From: Mesocentrotus franciscanus
Taxonomy: Eukaryota > Echinodermata > Echinoidea > Camarodonta > Strongylocentrotidae
Assembly: GCA_037976565.1 (NCBI GenBank)
Contig: CP137686.1
Location: forward strand, 27,562,626 to 27,626,625
Reading direction: 5' to 3'
DNA: 64,000 nucleotides
Position numbers and translations under genes: made by a program. Every line of letters starts with the position of its first letter. Position 1 is the first letter of the stretch. Positions 10,859 to 22,400 of the stretch are shown here, piece after piece. A model generated the notes under the pieces. It ran no database searches, was not told the DNA's origin, and saw nothing but the letters and a program-made list of their open reading frames with translations.

Positions 10859-13800
10859 TGATCTCTTCATCAACCTTTGACCTCTCTTTTAAAGACTAAT
10901 ACTCTTGCATCATCTGTCTGGACAGAATTTAATGGCCTCTGCTGTATATATTGTCCATATTTTCATCTTTTTCGACCTGAGTGTTGAGCATGTCTCAACA
11001 AGCCCCTGAAGTGGGACAGTTTTATCAATGTGCGGTGGTTGTATAATTATGATTTATAATCTACAAGCAGGTTTCTATCGATCATGGATGCATTAGAAGA
11101 CGTTGATCGAGGAGTTCCCCAAGTGGGACAGCATGGGATAAAGCTGAGCACAAGATGTAAAATAGCTTAAGTAATGATAGGGTGAGATCTGAAGTTTTTT
11201 AGCTTTAGGGAAAACAGGACTGGCAGAGAGGCACCCCGTTGATAAATGATTGAACTGTTTACCATCCCGCCCAACTGCCTGTCAAAAGGAAGAGCTGAAG
11301 TTGGAAAAGATCCACAAGATCTTATAAATATCAGTGCAAGATTTGAATTATCATCTGTATCAATCAGTTTTATGGCTAGGAAGTTTGACACAAACATATG
11401 AGGGTTATATGTTGCCCTAATATGTTCTGTCGTGAAAAGAAGAACTAACTGGCACAACCCTGATACTGTCAGAATGGCCAGCAGCCAATGGGTGACAGAT
11501 AAGACTCTACTATCCCAACATAAAAAGCTACAGTTGGAAAAGGTCTACAATTGTGATGTATATTTGCACAATTTGGGGAAAATGTCTAGCAATGAGCCTT
11601 GAATTAACATATGAAGTTATGAGATTGCAAAGGAAAGAGACAGACAGAAAATGAGCCATTAAAATTGTATTACAATTATATTATGGTTCGGAGGGCACCA
11701 AAAGAGTGTTCACTTCAAGTTTGATTGTAATGGAAATATTGATACAATGTTTAGCTCCCAGCTGTTCTTCTCCTTTGAATTGAAAATAATTTTAATTGGT
11801 TTTTAATTTGTGAGATATTTCCACTCCATGTCACAAGAGGGATGATAATGATGATGGTGATGATGATGATGATGATGATGATTAATTTGTATTTTGTTTC
11901 TTGTGAAACTTTCACTAAATCAGGAAGCAGTTGACCCAAAGATGCTAAATTGTAAAACTCTAATGAATGTCCTTCTTGTTGTATACATCTTTCTGATTTT
12001 AATCTGAGTGTATAATATGATAAGCCTCACAAGGGGTGAAATGTAACTATAAAGAAGAAACAAAGGTTAAAAGGTGTTTTCATGCACTTGGGAAACTGTC
12101 AAAGAAATGGTACATCAAATGTAGGTTACAGCTGATTTAATGATATGTTTTGTGCTTAAAACTGGGGGAATTTTTCAGCTATGTTTTTGAAATAGATTTA
12201 TGACTCTTCAATTATAGAAGTCTTGAAAAGAATTATATTGTAGATTTTAAGGGGAAGTGTTGACTATATCCTCTGCCCTGCCTTATGTTATTACAATCAA
12301 TACTTTTAGTTTCATTTTACATACTAAATGCTTTGCCAACTAAGAAACAGGATAAGTCAACATAAATAGAAAGTAACCATGGAAAATGAGTCATGTTTGC
12401 TGTGATTCTTCAACAGGATAAGGAGTGCATGCATGATAATCTGGGTTTGGGGGATGGTTTGGCAAACTTCTGAGTTAGAGAAAGAGGAACATGAAACAAG
12501 GATATGATAAACAAATATGTTACCATGGTGATTGAGTGATAAATGCTGTTGAAGGATTCTTGTAGATTTGAACTTTGAGGTGAGAGATTCTAGGGGGTTC
12601 CTGTTAATCAAGTAGCGGTATTTATTCTTGGTTTGTTTATTCAGAAGGTTGGATTCGGTTGAGGATATTGTGAATAATGATAAGCAAGTTACCACAGCAA
12701 TGGCCAGAAAAACGTTTCTGGCTATAACAAAGGCGAAAGAAACCACCTAGATTTAAAGGTTTAATCCTTCACTGCATAGAGATTTTGGATACTCTCTGTT
12801 ATCTGTTTTCCTCTTGTGATCTTAGGTAGTAGACAGCAAGAGACTGTGTGAGGAATCACTTGGCTTGAAGAAAATCTTCAGGAGTAGATCAGATGGTAAA
12901 TGCCTTAAAACTTCAGGTTATGGTTATATGTTCCCAACTGAAAGTCTAATTCTTTATCAATGGAAATATTGCTTGTTTAAATAGTACTTTTTCAGAATTT
13001 TGCTCCGCTTTCCTTGTATAGTTTGGTAATATGTACAATACGACACTTGGCAAAGTAAATCTGAAGACAAACTTGACTCACTTGATTGGGGTTGAAATCT
13101 GGCATATTATGAGTTTATGGTATAAGAGGTGCATGTTCAGTATCAAATAGACAAACAGGGATCATGTTTCACTAAAGGATGTTTGGGAATTTTTTTTTGT
13201 TGTTGTATCTCCCGGATATATGGTCATTGTTGATTCCTTCAACTAGAGTGAATAACTATAGGTCACGTATAACCACAGCCTCAGCAGGAAGTTGCGGGGC
13301 CGGAGCACATCCTGGACTCCTGGTAATAGAAACTATTCTCTCAAGGTGAAGAGGGAAAGTTTAACCATAATTTGGGTGAAAGTTACTGTAATCCTAGGAA
13401 AAAACAAAATTAGTGTGTGCGTGCGTATTTTTGATATGCATGAGGGTAGATCAGAAAACCATGTCCAACACTTGCACTCTAAAGATCCCACAAATTTTCA
13501 AGTTGTCTTAAGTTAATATTACTTTCTTTTTTTTTAAGAGAAGTAATTAAAGGTCATTGATATTTATAAGATTAAAGGAAAACAGACAAAGAATAAAGTG
13601 CTGAGACAGACAATGGAGTACAATAGATTGAAGATAATTCTAAGAGGAAATAGGTGGCAAAACAGGTGAAAAGTACAGATTCAAAGACTCGAATAGAAGG
13701 AGAAAAGGTCAAGAAATTGTGAATATTTCAGTAGTATACAAGACAAGGAAAGAGGACTATGACAGCATTGTAAATGAAAATAATCAGATTTCAAACGATT

Positions 13801-14300
13801 CTTGTGTATTTCTATATATATTTCAATCAAATACACAGCAGTTGTGTAAAATGTTATATGGTGGGGCCGTTATATATTTCTCAAATTTTAGCATTTATTC
13901 AAACAAAGATGTTGTTGCTTTTGTTCTGTCTTTCTCCTATTTTGTCATTTGACATATGCTGCTTAATTTTTTTTCATTTTGGGGGGTCTATTTTTTGCTC
14001 GAGTAGTCAGAAGATGTACTATATACTCCCACATGTAGATATGTACAGATATAACAGATATTTTATCTATTTCCATACACATTAATGTATGTTTACTTTT
14101 TTCAGACTGTCAATATTCTTCATGTAGTGGAAATTTGTTGTCTGTAAATGCATAAAAGGTATGGCCACAATATGTGCTCATCCGTCATTTTTATGAAAAT
14201 TTTGGAAAGTCTTGAAAAAGTTACTTTGTGGCTGTTCATTTTTATGAAGATTTGTTTCTCCTTAGTAATTATTCCAGAAAATAAATGTACATTTATCTGT
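10859..14300 (+). other. probable 3' UTR and downstream sequence of the TIR receptor
   Basis: AT-rich sequence with no supported coding exon. Candidate AATAAA signals occur near 13590 and 14279, but I cannot tell which, if any, is used. A (GAT)n run lies at 11846-11882. The 129-codon antisense frame at 12357-12746 has no recognisable domain or splice context. From 14300 to 15090 I see nothing further. Confidence 0.35.
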
Positions 14301-15094
14301 TAAAACCTCTTAGGTTTACAATGTAGTAGGGGTGCACAAAGAAATCACTCAGAACATTGTCATTTTTATATAATAGGTGTAAGAACATTTTGAGGGTGCA
14401 TCTTATAATTAAGTAAAATGCACTAAATTTTGCAATTGATCATGGAATGAGATGATTTTTTAATTTTAGAACAGCACTGGGCAATGGAAATGATTGAAAT
14501 ATTGTATGAAACACTTGATCATGTAATGTATTTTTTTTTTCTTTTTTCTTCAGATTATTATTTTAAATCAAAGGATGTGAGAGTGTAAGTGATTTCAATG
14601 AATTATGTAACTTATCTGATTCAGAATGGTCTTTGTATAATTTCACATTATTATCACCAGAGCATGTTGGGATTCAATCATTGTCAGATACTAGCAGATT
14701 GATATAAGGGGCTTTGGTGCCCCTTTTTCAAAGAGAATTTCCTGCACAATTGTGTTTTTGTGTTAACAATTAAGTCCAAATATTAGATAAGGGTTTATCT
14801 CATGAATGCGCTACAAGATGCCACATGACATGCTTGATGGGGAGAATATGAAAAGAATAAAGCTACCGGTACAATATTCATCAAGCTAGAGTTACTTTAC
14901 ATGCATTTTTGTTGCCAATTTGAAAGTACCGTACTACATTGATCTACGTCTACGCATTCCATGCCACTGTAAATACATGTATTTATATTCATTCCATGAT
15001 TGTGAAGTGTTCTTATGGGTGCTTGCTTTTTAGTACATTTGCAACAGCTCATTGTATATTACGTGCAACTCGCATTTCATTCAGAGGTTGCAAT

Positions 15095-15390
15095 ATATCG
15101 TCGCCCGGCTGGCAGAAGGGCGTTAGCGCGCGAGCGACTCGAAAACTACTTTTCAAATTATTCGCATTTAAAGATTTGTTTGATATTTAAACTGCTTTCT
15201 GTCCTGAAAATTGGTTTAAAACTTAAAAGACTAATAGAAATGTTATAGTAGAGCACGGCCACAAATTTTTTTCGAAATAATTAGTTTTATAAAAGTTTGA
15301 GGCGATTTAGTGCTAACGCCCTTCTGCTTAGAGCTTCATTTTTTACCTGAAATTCAAGCTAATGCCCTTCTGCCACCCAGGCGACGATAT
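15095..15390. mobile_element. MITE with inverted ends of about 35 bp
   Basis: The left end 'atatcgtcgcc' followed by 'ggctggcagaagggcgttag' is mirrored by the right end, which reads inward as 'atatcgtcgcc' then 'gggtggcagaagggcattag'. The internal 'agaagggc(g/a)tta' motif is shared with the tandem array at 4382-5930, hinting at a common origin. The target duplication is unclear. Confidence 0.7.
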
Positions 15391-15984
15391 TCTGTTGAAT
15401 TTCTAAAGAATTGGCTTGCTGTATCAAACTTAATTTCAAGTTATTTTTTTCCTGCGAGTACTTTTCATAATTGAGCATTTTCTTCTCCGTCTATTCATAG
15501 ATGCAGTTTCTATAAACAATAGGGTTTTTTGCATCCTCTTTTCAATTTATGAGGATTTCTTCCTATAATTCTCTTTGACAAAATTGAAATTCCTCCATTA
15601 TTCAACTGTATGGATGTCTAAATCGTAATTGGGCAAGGAATAAACTTTAGTGAAGTGTATACTTAGAAAATCTGTAGTTTCCATTATTTAACTTCTGTCT
15701 GGGAGATCTTTCAAAGGAATAAAAATGTATTTAGGTGCATTATTAGCAGTTCATATTCAGCTAATATAATCAGAATTTGCTTACCATGTATTTAGTGAAT
15801 ACTCATTGGAATGCAGTTGTTTTAACTTTAGATCCAATAGTCCATATATATTGTTTTATTCAAGTTTTCTGGGATAAAATATTGTAATAGAATAAATTAC
15901 TAAACTGAAATATATTTCATCTTCATCTCTTGTAATCCAAACATTTATTAGAGTACTTAGTAATGCTTTAGGTTGATTTGTTAA

Positions 15985-16304
15985 AGCCCACTGCACACTA
16001 TATAATCTATCAAACAATTTCGTTTTTAAACGAAACAAAACAAAACTTGCATTTTGGGTAAAGACACAAAGTTCTGTATAGTTCTCTGAAAATGAGATAT
16101 TGCAAGCCATGTAGTCTGACTGAACGACTCAATTGGTCACAAGGCGCCAATAAAAGGCATTGTATGTTAAATTAAAGGTGTGCCATGTCCTGCTAAATTT
16201 ATTTTGAAAAGATGTCAATTTGGAGCCTCTACAACCAAAGCTTCTCACCGTGCAATTTTGATCTCCCCCAATTTCGTCATATGATGAATAGTGTGCAGTG
16301 GGCT
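15985..16304. mobile_element. MITE with 17-18 bp inverted ends
   Basis: Left end AGCCCACTGCACACTAT; the right end is its exact reverse complement. Flanks are TTAA on the left and TGAA on the right, so it may be another TTAA-type insertion with one mutated copy. It has no coding capacity. Confidence 0.65.
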
Positions 16305-16802
16305 TGAATTATTTTTGTCATCTTTCTTTTAAAATGACTATTGAAATGTTGCTAATTTTTTATTGAGGGAATGTCAGTAATGTAATTTTGCTTTATTGAC
16401 AAGGTTGCTAATTATGTTTTAATAAATTGTTCAAGTGTAACCTGTAAAGGTCAATGTTATTTTGAGCAAAAAGGTGGTCTGGCTTTTTGTTTGTGTATTT
16501 AGTAATAAACAAAACCAGGTATACTATTATTTTTCTCTTTTGTTTTGTATCTGTAGATGTACTGTGTGTTACTGTACACCGGAAACTTTCACCAGTGCTT
16601 TGAATTTGGAGAAGTTCTTCAAGTTGCAAAATAATTCAATGACAGCTGGCACATCAAAGTTTTTGTGATTCACTACGGTTTCTGTGAACAAATTGTGAAA
16701 ATTCCATTTTGCAAAAGTTTCAGGATTTTACAGTATTTTTTTAATACCTATTCATGTGATCACATCCATCATTTCATCTCTTTCACCAGTCACCAAAGAC
16801 CA

Positions 16803-16928
16803 GGGCATCGTTTCACTAAACTGCCACAAGTACAAGTTCAACTAATCCCATTGAAACGCATGGATTAAACGCATTCCAATGGGATGTCAGTGAACTTGTA
16901 ATTATGACAGTTTTGTGAAATGATGCCC
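16803..16928. mobile_element. hairpin-forming MITE remnant
   Basis: GGGCATCGTTTCACTAAACTG at the left is mirrored by 'cagttttgtgaaatgatgccc' at the right. Inner arms containing 'aatcccattgaaacgcat' and 'gcattccaatgggatg' also pair. A related unit follows directly (about 16929-17055). Confidence 0.65.
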
Positions 16929-17115
16929 AGTTTCTCAAAACCGCTATTACTCAAAGACTGTGGACATCCCATTGAAACACAATATAAAATTAATATGCAT
17001 TTGAAGGGGATGTCCAAGAACTTGAACTTTCCTGCAGTTTAGAGAATTTGCCCCCATGTCGGCACACATTCTACTTAAAAAGTATCTTCACATACATTCT
17101 TTCAATGCACTCCTA

Positions 17116-17260
17116 GGCCCCGTTTCATAATAAAACTCGTCATAACAAATTACAATAACTGTTATACGCTACTGAAATTGTGGCATTTGATTGGCCGAGA
17201 GCATATTTGCCATAGAAATTTAGCATTTGTTATTGATAACAAGTTTTATGAAACGGGGCC
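17116..17260. mobile_element. short palindromic MITE (GGCCCCGTTTCATAA ends)
   Basis: The left end GGCCCCGTTTCATAA and right end TTATGAAACGGGGCC are perfect inverses, and the arms continue imperfectly through 'aaaactcgtcataacaaa' / 'tttgttattgataacaagtttt'. A relative with the same ends lies in a GFM1 intron at 58598-58744. Confidence 0.75.
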
Positions 17261-17295
17261 CTGCTCGTCTCTATTCGAGGTGGTTTCCTATCGTT

Positions 17296-18420
17296 TCAAG
17301 GCCTGCAACTGTACGACACGTCCTCTCTTATAAGGAAGATAGTGCTAACCATGGCGACAGTGAGCAATGCAGCAAGAATGAGAATACAAAGAGATGAAAT
17401 GATATAAAGACGAGAGACAAAAGAATACATGGAGAGGAAGCAAACAGAGACACAGTGAAAGTGGGAGTGGGAAAGAGAGAAGAGGTATAAATAAGAATAG
17501 TAAAAGGAAAGAAATAAGATGTAGGGAAAGAGATAGAGAGAGAGCAAGAGATTACTTGAGATATAGATTTAAAAACTTCACGAGCTCATTTTTTATGAGA
17601 TACTCCATCTGTATGCCAAGTTTAAGAATTTTTGTCACTCCATGGCTGAGATCCTTGGTAGTGAGAGCACCAAAATAACACACACACCCCAAGAAACATA
17701 ACAAAAAACTATGAAGAAAATGAAAATACCAAAAATCAAGCCATATTCAATGTGAAGTAATTTTATTTGGGATATACTTAAAATGAAATGTAGGCATGTC
17801 TCATAGCCTTCACTCCACCACAGAGGGCAGTGCGAGGTTTGAGCGTAATGAAACATACCCTTTACTCTAGCACATCATACAAGCCCCCTACCTATGGTGT
17901 CAATCAGGTAGTGGGTCTGCTCAAACAGTGCAATACAATTTGTAGAAATAAGCACTAAGCGAGGGAATGAGGGAGAGGGAACAAGCAAGAAGGGAAGGAG
18001 AGAAATAAAAGGGATTAAAGAAAGAAATAAGCAGAAAGCAAGGGGAGAATGTAAGAGTCAATTTAATACTTCAAAAGATGGTAGATAGAGAGAAAGAGAG
18101 AGAAGTGGGAAAAGAAAGCAAGACGAAGAGTTGTAAGAGACAGGGGAGGGAGAGGATGATGATGATGATCGAAAGCACTTGTATGGCGCCATTTATCTGT
18201 TTCAAACATTCAAAGGCACCTGCTCCTCCAATAGTTATGGACTAGACATTTGCTTGAAAAGATGGATTTTGAGGCCCGCTTTAAAGCTTTCTAGCTTGTC
18301 GGTGTTGCAAAACAGGAGGGAGGGGGGAGTTCCAGAGAGGGTGGAGCAACTGAAGAGAAGGCAGGATCACCATACATCCAAAGTCGTGTAGGGAAAGAGA
18401 GAGAGGGAGAGCACAGGTGG
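17296..18420. other. purine-rich intergenic stretch
   Basis: Repeated AGAGA, GGGAGA and AAAG tracts (17390-17560, 17950-18150, 18360-18480) give spurious antisense frames. A dispersed repeat fragment with 'cgaaagcacttgtatggcgcc' sits at about 18171-18300. A possible TTAA-flanked MITE with poor ends lies at about 18627-18975. No gene is supported. Confidence 0.5.
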
Positions 18421-19438
18421 GAATGCAAAGACAGGGGAATGAGAGAGACACAGACAAAGAGACAGAGACACAAGTCAAAGCAATAATTAGATGTATAGAC
18501 CAAAAGGCACTGAAAGATAAATGGAAAAATAAAGAGCCCAGAAGACAACAGAAAAACAGGCATTTGCTACACCTGAAAGCATTTTATGACGTATCGACTG
18601 CCTGAAACACTGGACTCGAGCTTTAAAGGGATTGGGTAACTTTGTCTCAGATTTAGCTCATGATGCATCGACAATTATAAACCTTTAAGTCAGTCAGGAA
18701 CACCATGACTTTTACAAGCCGATCGCCTGTCTGATTATCAAGATATTTATGATTAGAAATTGTAACCAAATTTTGCATTTTCCTAACGGTTTTCATAACA
18801 CTACAGTCTATTGGGAAAAGAGTATGGTAAAACCAGTCACTCATTACTTTTTTGAGGCACTTCTTGATCATTTTGAAGCGCAATTTTTTTAGAGCTTCAA
18901 TATTACAACATATCACAGACACTGATAACACGTAGGGCCAGGCATCTCAGATTTAACATTGTTAAACGATGCCTTTAAGGAAAATACCTTGCTATGAAAC
19001 CTGTTCGCTCGTCACTTCCACAAATCTTGTATGATTTCTCTCCCCTCCTTTTCTTATACTTCACTGGTCAAATAGGTGCCCCAGATTTTTCTGGATTGTT
19101 GATACATGTGTTTTCCCATAAAGGTATTATAACCAAAAAATTTACACAAGTCTAAAAGAAGCAAATTGTTGCATACATTTTTAGAGTTGCATTTAACACA
19201 AATTTTTACACATGTGGACCCAGATGCCAATAAGCCTGGAGGGCGAAAAGTTTTGGTAGACTTCTAGAAAAGCAGAAATCAACATTTCTTTTTATCTTCT
19301 AACCATGAGGGAGAGAAATCTTACACATCAGCCACAAAACTTCACTCTTATTTTCCCTTCCTATTCTCTGGAAACTACACACAACTTATAATACAAACCA
19401 AACACTGGGAGTCATGTATTTCATCAGCACATAAGTTT

Positions 19439-19444
19439 TTTATT
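19439..19444 (-). promoter_or_regulatory. polyadenylation signal AATAAA of RPL35A
   Basis: AATAAA on the minus strand about 42 nt downstream of the RPL35A stop codon. This spacing suits the very short 3' UTRs typical of ribosomal protein genes. Confidence 0.7.
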
Positions 19445-19485
19445 ACATGTTGATGCACAGATACTATACACTGACGATGGTTGAC

Positions 19486-22400
19486 TTAGATCTGGGAGGG
19501 GTACAGCATCTGTAGGAGGGAGAGAGGGAGAGTAAGAGAAAAAGAGAAAGAGAGAGATGGAGAGATAAATTAATGTTTTCATAACTTTGAGCTTTGGGTC
19601 ATTCTTCAATGAATAACAGGTAGAATGATGCCCTTGCATGGCTATCCATGATTTGCCACTTTAGCTGCCAAACAATATACAACTGAAGAAGACTTGGGAA
19701 GAACCAATTAGGAACAAGATTTGCCCCCTTCTTTCAAAAAAAGGGGGAGAATGTCTGCTAACAACAAAATACTAAATCGGTTGTACCAGACATGCACCTA
19801 ACAATAAATGATCTCTGCAGTCAACATCCAACAGTAAACTAAATTCTTAACTTCAATCCTTGACCACGGTACCAAACCCTTATTCTAACTCAAACCCAAC
19901 TGCAACCCTAACCTGATTTAAACCATATAATCTTTGACAAAATCAAACTTGCAGCAAGTATCTCCGTAGCATATGCCAGGGCACTGCAGGGCCTCCTTGT
20001 CTTTGGTCTGAACGTTAGGGTTGGGTATTTCTTCATCTCATATATTCAATTGTACCTCCTATCCCTCAGACTGAATATCAGGATATCCAGTATATTGAGA
20101 GAGACATGAAGAGAATCACTATATGCCCACTCTGACACTGATAACACTGATTGAAAACAGTGGCCAGCAACACTGGGGCAAGCTACTTGTAGACTTAAAA
20201 TGTTTAGCTTATACTTCAGTCATACCGCAAAACTGACTCAAAGTAGATTTCATTCATACCGATTCTTGGACATTCAGTGTACCGTAAATCTCTGTGTATA
20301 AGACGCACCCCTATTTTGCTTTCTTGCGGACTCCGTAGGCAGCAAGTCAGATCAGATCGCGTCTTATTTCAGCGTTCGGAAAGACTTTCATTTCATTACG
20401 AGGCACAGTTGAAGTGCTTGTGAACTTGTCAAAAAAATAATACTAACAATGTTGTTTTTAAAATTAAAGATGACAGAAAAATTTTCCTCCGAGTCCAAAC
20501 AAAAATTTGGACAGGCTAGTTTTCGAGTGGTAAGTCGATATCCCGTGTGACTGAGCTGCAAGATACGGGTGTGTGAGCTGAAGACACGGGTAAGCGTTGG
20601 CCGGCAAAGTGCTATGTGAAGGGGCATAATTTATCGAGACTGAAAAAAAAAGAAAAAAAAATCTCTCCCCTTCAAATTAGGAACATAGGTTAACTTCAAA
20701 TAGTAGATCCTATTCTTTATTCGCATTACGTACTTAATGTGGAGACACTGAGATTTTCGAAAACCACTAAAAAGTAGCATTTTGAAGACTAAAAATATCC
20801 TGTACCTGTGTCTACGACGCACCCCGACTTTCGAATTTTTCCGGCGGAGTGCGTCTTATACACAGAGATTTACGGTAACGTAATTTTTGTACGGTCTATT
20901 TTTATTCTCGTCAGAGTGACCAGAGTATCTGTGACATATACAAGATTTCAGTGGACTTATTTTACGCATTACTAACCCACTGATCTACCATTGACAGAAA
21001 TTTGTTTCAACAGTGGGTCTTCTCCTATTGCAAACTGTACAAACAACTTCAAAAATATATTTGATGGCCCTGCTTTATCACGAGTCTCAATTGATCTTAA
21101 TCAATCAGAAGTGCTCCAGTCAATCGCAAATTTACAATCTTGTATCTTTTGGGTACATAGCTGTGATTGATTTAGAGATGCCATCAATTTGTTGCAATCG
21201 CAGCCCTTATAAGACGGGGCCCAGAACTCTACAATATTTCGTAAAGTATGGGAGACCAATTTACCAAATACATTGGACCTGCCCACTAAGATGCAGGTAA
21301 CGTATGGGACAAAATATCTCTGACTAGCCCTAGTGTATCTTACAGTTACATGTACTTACCACCCTAATCCTCTTGCCCATAGCCTGGCCGGGGAGGTTGC
21401 TCTTGAACTTGGCCCTGCATCCGCCACTCTTACCGTGAGTCTTGATGATCTTACCCCAGATCACACGAGTGTTGGTTGGCTTGTCCTTGCCGGGACACTT
21501 GGTCTTGCTGCAAGTGAATCAAAAGAGCACAGGAAATTACAAATTGTCACATGAAATTTATATTTTGTTATAACTTCAGGCTTAACTGCAGAATACCCCA
21601 AAAGGCATTAGTATGATGCTTTGCTGCAGGTGGGTCAAAAAGGATCAAGGAATTAACATAACTTTTAAGTTTTACTTAGGAAATTGATCAAATTTAGGTA
21701 GAACTTTTGGCTTGACTGCTGAATATCCCAGCAAGCATCAATACAATGTACAAGGACAAGAGTTGGTTGGCTTATCCTTGCCAGGACACTTGGTCTTGCA
21801 GCAAGCGGAGCAGAAGCAGAGTAAAAAGATTAGAAGATAAAACAGGACTTAAACATTTTGCTAGAAAAAATTGATTAAATTTGTGTAAGTACTTTAGGGC
21901 TTGACTGCAGAATTCCCACATCAGTACAATAGATACAGGTTATGATTAGGAACAGGCTGTAGGGTCATGGTTAGTGTCAGGGTTACTGTTGTGGTGGGGT
22001 ATTCAGCAGTTGTTCTGAACATTAGATTTTTGTTTGTGAACATTTTCCCCTCTGAAACCGTATTTGGAAAATACAGATTATAAATATGCTAGTGGCAGAC
22101 TGGAATTTGGAGTGAAGAAAGAAAAGTACTGGTAAATGTTTCTGGGAAAACAGGAAAATAAACATGGAGTGAAATACATCAAATACATACTGGCCGGTTC
22201 ACTAAAATTCTGTAGAGGTCATGTTGTTTTACATTAATAACTACCTTACATAGGGTCTCCATAAAAACTTTAAATAAACTAATTCCGCTTACAATAACTA
22301 GAAATCTTATCCTTGAGCCAGAAGAGCATAAACTCATATTTCAACACAGATTGAAGTTTGAACACACTACTGGCTCTGAACAGATGATGTATGATATCCC

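Noticed and set aside
12357..12746. 129-codon minus-strand frame after the TIR receptor
   Set aside because: AT-rich composition, no domain, no splice partners, and it lies in the probable 3' UTR of the plus-strand gene.
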